Source: an uncultured Bacilli bacterium (lineage in GTDB: Bacteria; Bacillota_I; Bacilli_A; RF39; UBA660). Taken from it: 64,000 nt of DNA. A program made the position numbers and the translations under genes. This document shows positions 50,847 through 59,000 of this stretch, piece after piece. The number at the start of each line of letters is the position of its first letter. Positions within the stretch are counted from its first letter, which is position 1. The DNA lies in the NCBI GenBank assembly GCA_934098485.1, contig CAKOOH010000003.1:1-64000 (forward strand). The letters are read 5' to 3'. The notes below the pieces were generated by a model, which saw only the letters and a list, made by a program, of their open reading frames with translations, searched no databases and was not told the DNA's origin.

Positions 50847-50873
50847 ACTATTTTTTATATTCCACATAAAATA
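50847..50873 (+). promoter_or_regulatory. Candidate sigma-K promoter of the coat protein gene
   Basis: CATAAAATA (50865-50873) fits the sigma-K -10 consensus CATANNNTA, and an AC (50847-50848) lies 16 nt upstream as the -35. The predicted start is near 50880, 20 nt before the ATG. No sigma-A promoter is evident in this interval. Confidence 0.5.
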
Positions 50874-50900
50874 TATTGAGTAAATGAAAGGGTGAATAAA

Positions 50901-51356
50901 ATGTGTAATAATCAAAACGAAGGTAATTGTATCAGTGAAACTTTAAAAGTTATCTGCATATTGCAACAAAATGCTTGTCCTGAAAATTGTTTAGACTCTT
51001 GTGATAGACCAATGCTTGGTGGTGGAAACAATTGCTTAATTTGTAATACAAGACCAGTTATGCTATACACTTGCTGTGGTAATGGCGTTCCTCTAAGTAT
51101 GCCAACTAGCAAAGATTCAAGTGCTACATGTTCAACACCATCAGTAGATAGTTCATGTGAAGGCTGCTCAAATGTCTTTAGAGTTGAAAAAATAGAAGGT
51201 AATTGTTGTACATTTAGAGTACTTGCTTTAAATCCAGATCAAACATGTTGCAATAATGTGCCATATATATCTACTAATAGTTTCTTCACAATGAATTTAG
51301 ATTGCTGCTGCATTGTAAGATGCTTAAATGATTGTTATGTAGATTGTGTATGTTAA
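50901..51356 (+). CDS. Spore coat protein of the CotY/CotZ/ExsY family
   Basis: A ~151-residue cysteine-rich protein (over 20 Cys). It shows the CotY/CotZ/ExsY pattern: an N-terminal CPENCLDSC, then NTRPVMLYTCCGNGVPL, FRVEKIEGNCCTFRVL, and STNSFFTMNLDCCCIVRCLNDCYVDC at the end. These proteins self-assemble into disulfide-linked crust or exosporium lattices. ATG 50901 follows AAAGGGTG. A candidate sigma-K promoter precedes it, consistent with late mother-cell expression and with sigK in the same window. Confidence 0.88.
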   Translation: MCNNQNEGNCISETLKVICILQQNACPENCLDSCDRPMLGGGNNCLICNTRPVMLYTCCGNGVPLSMPTSKDSSATCSTPSVDSSCEGCSNVFRVEKIEGNCCTFRVLALNPDQTCCNNVPYISTNSFFTMNLDCCCIVRCLNDCYVDCVC

Positions 51357-51398
51357 ATAAATAATAATTTTTACTAATTAAAATTACTTTATTTATAA

Positions 51399-51425
51399 AG
51401 GGCCAAACATGGTTCTTTTTTTGTT
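51399..51425 (+). terminator. Terminator after the coat protein gene
   Basis: AGGGCC pairs with GGTTCT (two G-U pairs) around AAACAT, followed by a T-run (51415-51422). Confidence 0.65.
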
Positions 51426-51429
51426 AGAA

Positions 51430-51458
51430 TTTACAAAACTAAAAAAATAATATATAAT
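51430..51458 (+). promoter_or_regulatory. Promoter of the ABC transporter operon
   Basis: TTTACA (51430-51435), a 17-nt spacer and TATAAT (51453-51458). Confidence 0.7.
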
Positions 51459-51496
51459 TTATATGTAGTATTTATTCTAATTTAAAGGAATTGTTT

Positions 51497-52435
51497 ATGA
51501 AAAAAATAAAAACCAAACCAATTATATTTTTTTACTTAATTATAATTTTGTACTACGTTTTTTGCTGGTATAATTATAGAATCTTAGAAAATGGCAAAGA
51601 AAATAATTATCTTTTAAATATGCAATATAATGAGTGTGAGAAATATATTAAAGTAGGTTCAGAAACTCAAAAAGAAATTTATGAAAAATATAAAGATAAA
51701 TTTATTGTAGACGAAAATTGTAAAGATTTAGTCATAGAAGGAGAAAAGCCAAATAGTATTTATTCTATCTATCAGGGATTTTTAAGTTCTGAAAAATTTA
51801 TTATACCTTTTTTCATGCCTTTACTGGTACTTATTCCTTTTATGTATGCTTTATCAAAAGAATATAATGGTAAAATAGTAAAACAATTTTGTTTAAGAAG
51901 TAAATATAGTAATTATATTAAACATATTTATAAAAATGCATATAAAAACATTTATATTATTCCCTTATTTATAGTTATTACATTAATAATTTGCTTCTTA
52001 ATTTCTAAAGGAAATTTAAATCCTGTTGTAGATGAAAATTTAAATTCCCTTTTACCAAACATATCCTTATTGAAGCCTAATTTATTAAGTTTATTTTTCT
52101 TTTTGTTAGTAATAACTCTAAATGCAGGAATTTATATTAATATTGGTTTATTTATATTAAATCATAATAAAAAATTTATAATATCTCTTATTGAAAGTGT
52201 AATTTGCATATTTTTGGTATGGGCATTTAGTGAAATAATAATCGGCTTAATGTTTAATAATTTATTAAATATTAATAGTGGTAATTTTAATATTTTAAAT
52301 ATATATGATTGGGCTGGAGTAACAAATAAATACATTTATTTATCATATAATTTTATATTATTTGTTATTACAGGTTTAATTAGTTACTTATCTTATAAAA
52401 ATAAAGAAAAGTTTATAATAATGTGTGAAAAATAG
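51497..52435 (+). CDS. ABC transporter-associated membrane protein (first)
   Basis: A ~312-residue membrane protein with a helix at ~10-30, an extracytoplasmic region of ~70 residues, and five more helices (e.g. LLVLIPFMYALSK, IYIIPLFIVITLIICFLIS). Length and topology fit an ABC-2-type permease, although no family signature is firm. ATG 51497 follows AAAGGA; the TTG at 51491 is too close to that site. It heads an operon with one ATPase and two further membrane proteins. The codons are even more A+T-rich than those of the neighbours, which hints at transfer. Confidence 0.65.
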   Translation: MKKIKTKPIIFFYLIIILYYVFCWYNYRILENGKENNYLLNMQYNECEKYIKVGSETQKEIYEKYKDKFIVDENCKDLVIEGEKPNSIYSIYQGFLSSEKFIIPFFMPLLVLIPFMYALSKEYNGKIVKQFCLRSKYSNYIKHIYKNAYKNIYIIPLFIVITLIICFLISKGNLNPVVDENLNSLLPNISLLKPNLLSLFFFLLVITLNAGIYINIGLFILNHNKKFIISLIESVICIFLVWAFSEIIIGLMFNNLLNINSGNFNILNIYDWAGVTNKYIYLSYNFILFVITGLISYLSYKNKEKFIIMCEK

Positions 52436-52453
52436 CAAGGAAGTGAAAATGAA

Positions 52454-53089
52454 ATGAAACTAGAAGTTAAAAATTTGCAAAAAAGTTTTAAAAAAAATAA
52501 AGTAATTAACAACATTTCAATAACATTTGAATCAGGAAAAATTTATGGTCTGTCTGGTAGAAATGGCTCTGGAAAAAGTGTTTTTTTAAAACTTATTTGT
52601 TCTTTTTATATTCCTGACGAAGGGGAAATTTTACTAGATGGATATAATTATATAAGCAATAATGATTTTTTGCCAAATGCAAGAGCATTAATAGAAAATC
52701 CTGATTTTATATCTGATATTACTGGTTTTGAGAATCTTAAACTACTTGCATCAATACAAGGAAAAATAAATGATGATGTAATAATAGATTTTCTAAAAAA
52801 ATTTTCATTATATGATCAAAAAGATAAAAAGTACAGTGAATATTCCGTAGGAATGAAACAAAAATTAGGTATTATTCAAGTATTAATGGAAAACCCAGAT
52901 ATAATCATTTTAGACGAACCATTTAACGGCGTCGATGAAAGTAGTGTAAACAAAATAAAAAAATATATATTAAACTTAAAAAAACAAAACAAACTTATTA
53001 TAATAAGCAGCCATATAAAAAATGATCTTAAGGAATTATGCGATGAAATCTATAACTTTGATAATGGAAGTATTAAAAAAGAAAAGTAA
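52454..53089 (+). CDS. ABC transporter ATP-binding protein
   Basis: A 211-residue ATPase with Walker A GLSGRNGSGKSVFLK (residues ~31-45), signature YSVGMKQKLGI (a variant of LSGGQ), Walker B IIILDEPFNGVD and the H-loop SSHIK. The sequence is of the drug/antimicrobial-peptide export type (CcmA/BcrA-like). ATG 52454 lies 8 nt after GGAAGTG. It should power the three membrane proteins encoded around it. The substrate is unknown; bacteriocin immunity systems share this ATPase-plus-multiple-permease layout. Confidence 0.88.
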   Translation: MKLEVKNLQKSFKKNKVINNISITFESGKIYGLSGRNGSGKSVFLKLICSFYIPDEGEILLDGYNYISNNDFLPNARALIENPDFISDITGFENLKLLASIQGKINDDVIIDFLKKFSLYDQKDKKYSEYSVGMKQKLGIIQVLMENPDIIILDEPFNGVDESSVNKIKKYILNLKKQNKLIIISSHIKNDLKELCDEIYNFDNGSIKKEK

Positions 53090-53813
53090 ATATTTTAAAA
53101 TAATAACAGATGCAAATAATTATGGACTATATATAATTATAGTAATATTAACTACTTTCTTAAACTCTTATAATTTAGGATCTTCACTAAGTTTTGATAA
53201 AGCATTTTCTTTATTTATAACAACAAGATTTTATGTAATTATTTTAATGCTTTTTATGTTTTTTAGTACAAATCAGATTATTAATTATTTTGAAAAAAAT
53301 TATTCATTTTCTATTAGACTAAGTAACAAAAATAAATATATTAAAGAAATAGTCAAATTTTCTACTCTATCAAATTTAATCTTTTTTGTTATTTATATTT
53401 TAATAAGTGTTTCCTTTGTAATACTAAAAAGTGGAAGTTTTAATAGCTTTAATTATATAGAAACATATAAAATACCACTTTATTTATACAATATAATTTT
53501 ATTAATTAAGTACTTTGTTATTATTAATTATTTATCAATTTTTGGAATACTTATATATAAAAGTAATTTTAAAATAGTTTCTTATATTTATTATATTATT
53601 TTGATTATTATTTACTATAATAGTTCCTTAAATACAAATATAATTAATGGTTTTTCAATTAAGGATTTATTATTTTATACATATTTAAGTCCTTTAGAGT
53701 ATACAAGTTTAATAAATGAAATAAACAATTTTATAATAGTAAGTATTATTTATTATTTAATATTTAATATTATGTCATATTTATTATTAAAATTTAGGAA
53801 AGTAAAGGTTTAA
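53043..53813 (+). CDS. ABC transporter-associated membrane protein (second)
   Basis: A ~256-residue protein with six predicted helices, very rich in Ile, Tyr, Leu and Asn. The start is uncertain: ATG 53043 has AAGGA at 53029-53033 inside the ATPase gene and gives a 47-nt overlap, whereas ATG 53064 (MEVLKKKSK) has no RBS. It resembles LanE/LanG-type immunity permeases in size and topology, with no clear signature. Probably one half of the transport channel. Confidence 0.65.
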   Translation: MKSITLIMEVLKKKSKYFKIITDANNYGLYIIIVILTTFLNSYNLGSSLSFDKAFSLFITTRFYVIILMLFMFFSTNQIINYFEKNYSFSIRLSNKNKYIKEIVKFSTLSNLIFFVIYILISVSFVILKSGSFNSFNYIETYKIPLYLYNIILLIKYFVIINYLSIFGILIYKSNFKIVSYIYYIILIIIYYNSSLNTNIINGFSIKDLLFYTYLSPLEYTSLINEINNFIIVSIIYYLIFNIMSYLLLKFRKVKV

Positions 53814-53814
53814 T

Positions 53815-54483
53815 ATGAAATTTTTATCTAAAAATATTATTAATCAAGCATTTAAAAAGTCATATTTTTATTTATTGTTTCTTTTTGTAGTGTTTATCTA
53901 CTTTCTTATAAATTTAAAAGTAATTCCTTTTCTTGATATTAACTTTTTTAAATGTGTACTAGGAGTTGGAAAATATGAAAGTGGGTTATATATAAATAAT
54001 TTAATTTTATTATCCATATATGTGATAATAATATATTATACAGTTTATTTATATTTAACAAGTACTTTTTATAATATTCAAAATGTCTTACTTAGAATAA
54101 AAAAGAGTAAATTTGTTTTAATTAATAATTTGGTAATTACTTTTATAATTATAATGTTAAGCGTATTTCCATTTTTAATATCTATTATTTTTAAATTGCT
54201 TTTTGATTTAGATTTTAATCTACTTAATTATATTAGCTTTTATAAATATAGTTTATTAATTTATCTTTTTATATCACAAACAACTATTTTTATGATTAAT
54301 TTAACAACTCGGAGTAAATACATGTATATCTTAATATTATTTAATATATACATTATTTATAAAACAGTAGTAGTAGATATAACCACCATGAATAGTTATA
54401 TATTATTACTTGCAAATATAATACTTTATATTATAAATATAATAATTTATAATCCAATAAAAATATATAATAAATATCATTAA
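53815..54483 (+). CDS. ABC transporter-associated membrane protein (third)
   Basis: A 222-residue protein with about six helices, similar in composition and layout to the preceding one (e.g. YFYLLFLFVVFIYFLI, IIIMLSVFPFLISIIF). AAAGG precedes the ATG, and the gene begins 1 nt after the previous stop. It is the last gene of the ABC cluster. A palindromic element and a bidirectional terminator follow. Confidence 0.65.
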   Translation: MKFLSKNIINQAFKKSYFYLLFLFVVFIYFLINLKVIPFLDINFFKCVLGVGKYESGLYINNLILLSIYVIIIYYTVYLYLTSTFYNIQNVLLRIKKSKFVLINNLVITFIIIMLSVFPFLISIIFKLLFDLDFNLLNYISFYKYSLLIYLFISQTTIFMINLTTRSKYMYILILFNIYIIYKTVVVDITTMNSYILLLANIILYIINIIIYNPIKIYNKYH

Positions 54484-54492
54484 TATCATTAC

Positions 54493-54544
54493 AGTACAAA
54501 AACTATCAAAAAATAGCAAGTTTTTGTACTACAATACAAAAACT
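54493..54544. repeat. Second three-armed palindromic element, after the ABC operon
   Basis: AGTACAAAAACT (54493-54504) and AGTTTTTGTACT (54519-54530) form a perfect 12-bp stem with a 14-nt loop. A third arm, TACAAAAACT (54535-54544), repeats the first. The plan (arm, 14-nt loop starting ATC-AAAAAA, complementary arm, short spacer, arm) matches the element at 18891-18947, including the -AAAACTATC and CAAAACTTTA segments. Confidence 0.75.
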
Positions 54545-54554
54545 TTAAGATAAT

Positions 54555-54588
54555 AAAAAACTTTTATGGTTCTTCATAAAAGTTTTTT
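54555..54588. terminator. Bidirectional terminator between the ABC operon and gatD-like gene
   Basis: A perfect 14-bp inverted repeat: AAAAAACTTTTATG (54555-54568) with CATAAAAGTTTTTT (54575-54588), 6-nt loop. It overlaps the final codons of the - strand gatD-like gene. Confidence 0.8.
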
Positions 54589-55277
54589 AAATATTCATTA
54601 TATGCTTTATATGCTGGGGTAACATTATCCTCATGAAACTTAAGACCCTTCTTATCCAAGATATCTTTTACAAACTTATCAGTAAGAAAGGGGTTTCTAA
54701 TTAATAATGGGCCAATTAAATGTGTACCATAAAAATGTTTATAATTAAATCCTTCAAAACTAGATTTTTCATTATCTGCACTTCCCCCTAAGACAGAAAA
54801 TAGGTGATTATCATTATTTTGTACTAAGAAAGCACGATTTTGAAACCCTATAACGGGATTATTTTCTTCCTTCATTTTGACAAACGAATGACATACAATT
54901 CTTTTATTTGCTTTTTTTGCATAGTAATCAAATATATTTAATCCGGGAATAACCTCACCATTATCATAAGTAATAGATTTACCAAATAATAAATAAGAAG
55001 ATCCCGTGGCGATTAAATATTTATCACTTTCAATATAGTTTTTAATTTTACGGGCAAATCTCTTAATATCTTTCGCCGCAATTTTTAGACTCTCTAGTGA
55101 TCCAGAACCTATATAAACAATATCATAATTCTTAAAATCAACTTCATCGCCCACTGAATATAAATCTACACTTACTTCCACATTTTGATTTTTAAAAGCA
55201 TTTTTTAAAGCAAGTATATTTCCTTGTTCACCATACAAATTTAATAAATCATAATACAAATGAGCAATCTTAATCAT
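54564..55277 (-). CDS. GatD-like glutamine amidotransferase-fold protein without catalytic Cys/His
   Basis: A 237-residue protein homologous to GatD, the glutaminase half of the lipid II isoglutaminyl synthase MurT/GatD: IAHLYYDLLNLYGEQGN, DIVYIGSGSLES and YGTHLIGPLLIRNP match the family. The nucleophile segment, normally ICGGYQ-LG, reads ATGSSYLLFG (residues 90-99), putting Gly92 where the catalytic Cys is expected. The later GTYLHGP reads GTHLIGP, with Ile188 at the catalytic His. So glutaminase activity is probably lost. It overlaps murT by 8 nt. GGAGGA precedes the ATG. Confidence 0.82.
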   Translation of the reverse strand: MIKIAHLYYDLLNLYGEQGNILALKNAFKNQNVEVSVDLYSVGDEVDFKNYDIVYIGSGSLESLKIAAKDIKRFARKIKNYIESDKYLIATGSSYLLFGKSITYDNGEVIPGLNIFDYYAKKANKRIVCHSFVKMKEENNPVIGFQNRAFLVQNNDNHLFSVLGGSADNEKSSFEGFNYKHFYGTHLIGPLLIRNPFLTDKFVKDILDKKGLKFHEDNVTPAYKAYNEYLKNFYEEP

Positions 55278-56601
55278 TGTTATCCTCCATAATTAATTTC
55301 TTTAATACCGCTGTCATATCAAAACAAACCATTGTAAATATCATTCCCGTAGATTTTTCCTTAACTAAAGAAATAATCGATTTAATATCATCAACTAAAA
55401 TTAATTTATCCTCTTTAATTCCCGCTAAAATAAGTCTGTTATAAACATCATATCTAAATCTGCCAATACAAAATATCTTATCAATATTATCCATATCTAA
55501 TATTTCAAAATCTACATCATAAAGCCATGAAATATCATTAAATTTATATCTTCTAGAAACATTATCAAATCCTAAAATAATAGTTTTCTTACCCTTATAA
55601 TTATTTATATAATTAAGTGATTGTAAATAACTAAGATTATTTTCATTTTTAGATTCTAACATTTCCACATCGCGATTATCCAAATGAAGAACTTTTAGTC
55701 TCTTAGATTCCATAACATCTTCATTTAACGCTTTAATTATTCCCTCATCAGATATTCCTATTACTTTGCATAAAGTATAAGCAGCTAGAGTATAATATAC
55801 AGCAAAAAATGCATCCTTATTTAAATGAATAACTTGATCATTTATTTTAAAACTTAAATTTTCTAAATCTACATCTGTTGCTAAATATTGAATCTCCCTT
55901 TTAAAATCCTTATTTACACAACTATAACCACCTAAATGTCCATAATGATAAAAACTATACTTTAACTTATTTTTACAAATAGGGCAGTAAGCCGCATCAA
56001 CATTCATACTATACGGCTTTTTTAGACTATATTTATTTTTATCAATTCCATAACTAGTTTTTTCATTATTAGATAGACTTACTCTATTAACAAAAGGATC
56101 ATCAGCATTATATATTAAATGAGCATTACCCATACTATTCATAATCTTTTGTAATATAATTTCTGGTTCTCCATTACGAGAAGGCTGATCTCTAGTAATA
56201 TTAGTTAAAACTAAATGAGTTAAAGTATTTCCTTTAAAAGTTTCTTTAATATAAGATTCATCCATCTCCAAAAGTAAAACATCACAGTCCATTTGATGGG
56301 AAAAAGTTTTCGTATTATTTAAAATAAGAGTAGTAGTACCATTAACAACATTTGAGCCCGTTTTGTTCCATACTACTTTTATCCCATTATCTTCTAATAT
56401 ATGGGCTATCATAGAAGTTGTACTTCCTTTCCCTGAAGAACCTGTTACCCCAATAACATATTTAGGATATTTAACCTTTTCTAAAATATCTTTATCTAGC
56501 GGTCTAACCAAACTAGCTGGAAAAACACTACCATCTCTTCCAAATAAATTACAAACAGCAGTTACCGCTTTATTTAATAATATTAAAAATGTTGTTTTCA
56601 A
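55270..56601 (-). CDS. murT: MurT-like Mur ligase (lipid II isoglutaminyl synthase subunit)
   Basis: A 443-residue Mur-ligase-family protein. It has the ATP loop GVTGSSGKGSTTSMIAHIL (residues ~51-69), LVLTNITRDQPSRNGE, NADDP, the MurT-specific ribbon insertion beginning CPICKNKLKYSFYHYGHLG (~205) and the C-terminal DUF1727 region (ISWLYDVDFEIL). The ribbon keeps three cysteines; the usual fourth (C-P-x-C at its end) reads CVNK. It would activate the D-Glu of lipid II for amidation. Its partner lacks glutaminase residues. Start is TTG 56601 after AGGTGAT. Confidence 0.87.
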   Translation of the reverse strand: MKTTFLILLNKAVTAVCNLFGRDGSVFPASLVRPLDKDILEKVKYPKYVIGVTGSSGKGSTTSMIAHILEDNGIKVVWNKTGSNVVNGTTTLILNNTKTFSHQMDCDVLLLEMDESYIKETFKGNTLTHLVLTNITRDQPSRNGEPEIILQKIMNSMGNAHLIYNADDPFVNRVSLSNNEKTSYGIDKNKYSLKKPYSMNVDAAYCPICKNKLKYSFYHYGHLGGYSCVNKDFKREIQYLATDVDLENLSFKINDQVIHLNKDAFFAVYYTLAAYTLCKVIGISDEGIIKALNEDVMESKRLKVLHLDNRDVEMLESKNENNLSYLQSLNYINNYKGKKTIILGFDNVSRRYKFNDISWLYDVDFEILDMDNIDKIFCIGRFRYDVYNRLILAGIKEDKLILVDDIKSIISLVKEKSTGMIFTMVCFDMTAVLKKLIMEDNND

Positions 56602-56654
56602 ATTCTATCACCTAAAAATAGTATACCATGGATTAAACATAAAGTACTCTTTAA

Positions 56655-56690
56655 ATTAAAAAAGTCTTACACTAATTTGCCATAAGACTT
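56655..56690 (-). terminator. Terminator of the 56.7 kb - strand gene
   Basis: AAGTCTTA (56662-56669) pairs with TAAGACTT (56683-56690); on the - strand it is followed by a T-run. It overlaps the gene's last codons. Confidence 0.65.
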
Positions 56691-57614
56691 TCCGATAATT
56701 TGCAGTAAAGCATCATTATTTTCAGCTTCTAAAATATCTCTATTGTCTAGAAAATAATTTATTCTTTCTAATATTTCATAAAGATTATTATCTATTTCAA
56801 AACTTTTTCTACCTAATTTTCTTTTTACCATTTTATAGGCCTTTTTAAAATTATTACTATATATTAAACTTTCTAATGAGTTTGAACTACTTACTGAAGT
56901 TTCCAATTTTTTAGTTTTTAAAAATTTAATAATTTGTGTTGTTATATATAAAATTAATTTATCACTTTTTCGTAAATTCCCACATTTACTTTCCTCATTT
57001 TCTAAATAATTTTTAAGCAGTAAAAAATCATTATTATTTAAAAGCCTACTTATATCTTTATCTCTCTTACTAAATAATAATTTTTTTGCATCTCTTACCT
57101 TATCATTAATATCACTTAGCAAAATGCAAGTTTTTTTCTCCTTTTTATAATTAGCAATTTGTTCATTTAAAAGGGGAGGAATTTTTGTAATAAAAGAAAG
57201 TTCATATAATAAAGTAGTAATTTCTTCTTTTATTTCTGCATTTTCTTTATACATATCTTTAATTTTAAATAATACCTCAAAAAGAAAATCATAATCTCTC
57301 TTTTTAAAAGCCATCATCAGAAGTTCTAAACAAAGAGGTAAGGTAATAAAACCATTTAAAAATAAGTATCGATTTATTATTTCTTTAATCTTATAATCAT
57401 CTATCTTTAAACATGTTTCGTATAATTTATTTAAATCTCCCATAATGTAAATCGGATTTATAACTCTACTATTACTTGATATATCTATCATATGTAAATT
57501 TAACATCTCTTTAACAATTTTTTTATCAATTTTCTTTTCTTTTAAATCTCTAAAAGAAACTTCATGCTTATTAATAATTTCTAGATAAATTGTCATAATA
57601 CTATTTAATTCCAT
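56667..57614 (-). CDS. Hypothetical helical protein divergent from ftsA
   Basis: A 315-residue protein with no family I recognise. It is predicted all-helical, Lys/Leu/Ile/Asn-rich, soluble, with a middle section LYETCLKIDDYKIKEIINRYLFL that suggests TPR- or HEAT-like helix hairpins. GGAGGGG precedes the ATG by a good distance. It is transcribed away from ftsA-ftsZ with a 129-nt shared upstream region. Nothing in the sequence gives a function. Confidence 0.68.
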   Translation of the reverse strand: MELNSIMTIYLEIINKHEVSFRDLKEKKIDKKIVKEMLNLHMIDISSNSRVINPIYIMGDLNKLYETCLKIDDYKIKEIINRYLFLNGFITLPLCLELLMMAFKKRDYDFLFEVLFKIKDMYKENAEIKEEITTLLYELSFITKIPPLLNEQIANYKKEKKTCILLSDINDKVRDAKKLLFSKRDKDISRLLNNNDFLLLKNYLENEESKCGNLRKSDKLILYITTQIIKFLKTKKLETSVSSSNSLESLIYSNNFKKAYKMVKRKLGRKSFEIDNNLYEILERINYFLDNRDILEAENNDALLQIIGKSYGKLV

Positions 57615-57690
57615 TATAACCCCTCCTTAACTAAAATCGTCTTATTTATAATATGTATAATAACGTAAAAAATCAAGTCTTATCTTTTAT

Positions 57691-57719
57691 TTGAAAAAAT
57701 ATATGTATTATAGTATAAT
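57691..57719 (+). promoter_or_regulatory. Promoter of ftsA-ftsZ
   Basis: TTGAAA (57691-57696), a 17-nt spacer and TATAAT (57714-57719); the ATG at 57744 follows AAAGGTTGATTGT. Confidence 0.75.
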
Positions 57720-57743
57720 TTCCTTAAAGTAAAGGTTGATTGT

Positions 57744-58985
57744 ATGAGAAAAATATTTAGTGCTTTAGACATTGGTTCTAGTAGTATCAAATTAGTTGTA
57801 GCTGAATTTATTAAAAATAAAATTCATATTTTACTTGCTTTAAAAAAGACATCCTTCGGTTTTAAACATAATACTATAACCGATAAAGAAAGTTTAAAAA
57901 CATGTATAAATTTACTTTTAGATGAAGCCGAAAGTAAACTTAATTTTCGTCCTTCCAAGATGATTTTAAATATACCTACTGATTATAATAGTTTTAAAAT
58001 GATTGATTATAGCATTAACATTGATAGAGAAGATCATATTATTAATAGTAATGATATTTTAAAAGTTCTAAAAGAATCTACAATTAATAATGCTAGTTCT
58101 AACGAAGAAATGATTGCAAATATTCCGGTTATTTTTAAAGTCGGGGACACGGAAACCGATAAACCTTTTGGTAAAGAGGGAAACACCTTATCCGTTAAAA
58201 GCGTTATTGTAAGTGCCGATAAAAGAAAAATATATGAACTAATTAATTTTTTAAGCGGATTAAAATTAGAAATTATAGATATAACAACGACTGGCTTAGT
58301 AGATTATTTGAATTTTAAAACGCCCGAACTTGACAATAAAAATGTAGTAGTTGTAAATCTAGGTGACACAAGTACTAATATTAGTGTTTTTAGTAAAGGA
58401 GTTTATATAAATAATCAAACTTTAGATATTGGTGGTATCGATATTGACAGAGAAATTGCTTTAACTTTTAATTTACGTAAAAAAGAAGCAACTTATTTAA
58501 AAGAACATTTAAGTTTAGCCGTTATGCAAAGAGCAGACGTTAAAGAAAAGTGTGAAGTAGAAACTAAAGATGGTGAAGTAATAAAGATAAATCAGTATGA
58601 ATTATCTAAAGTTAGTAGTAAAAAACTAGAAGAAACGCTAAAAATAGTGAAAAATTCTATTAACCACTTAACAAAAAAGGAAATTAGTTATATAATTATA
58701 ACAGGAGGACTAGCGGAAATTAGAGATTTTCCTCATGCCGTTAATATGGTTTTTGGCAAAACCGCCAAAGTAGGTAATATTAATAATATTGGCGCGAGGG
58801 ATAATTCTTATAGTGTAGCAGTTGGTATGCTCATTTATTTTAATGAAAAGTTAAGTCTTAGAAATAGAGATTTTAGTGCAATTACGGGTGAAGAAGTTGA
58901 AGCTATGATGCAGACAGGTAAAAAGAATGTTATTGCGGAAGACTCTATATTAGGAAAAGTAGTAAGTTACTTTTTTGACAATTAA
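57744..58985 (+). CDS. ftsA: Cell division protein FtsA
   Basis: A 413-residue actin-fold protein. It has the phosphate-1 motif ALDIGSSSIKLVVAE, an SHS2 (1C) insertion (residues ~80-165), the phosphate-2 motif VVVNLGDTSTNISVF, the adenosine motif IIITGGLAEI and a C-terminal amphipathic helix (SILGKVVSYFFDN) that tethers it to the membrane. It anchors FtsZ at the division site. It stands 15 nt before ftsZ. The usual division and wall gene cluster is not present around it. Confidence 0.93.
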   Translation: MRKIFSALDIGSSSIKLVVAEFIKNKIHILLALKKTSFGFKHNTITDKESLKTCINLLLDEAESKLNFRPSKMILNIPTDYNSFKMIDYSINIDREDHIINSNDILKVLKESTINNASSNEEMIANIPVIFKVGDTETDKPFGKEGNTLSVKSVIVSADKRKIYELINFLSGLKLEIIDITTTGLVDYLNFKTPELDNKNVVVVNLGDTSTNISVFSKGVYINNQTLDIGGIDIDREIALTFNLRKKEATYLKEHLSLAVMQRADVKEKCEVETKDGEVIKINQYELSKVSSKKLEETLKIVKNSINHLTKKEISYIIITGGLAEIRDFPHAVNMVFGKTAKVGNINNIGARDNSYSVAVGMLIYFNEKLSLRNRDFSAITGEEVEAMMQTGKKNVIAEDSILGKVVSYFFDN

Positions 58986-59000
58986 GAAAGAGGAGATTTT

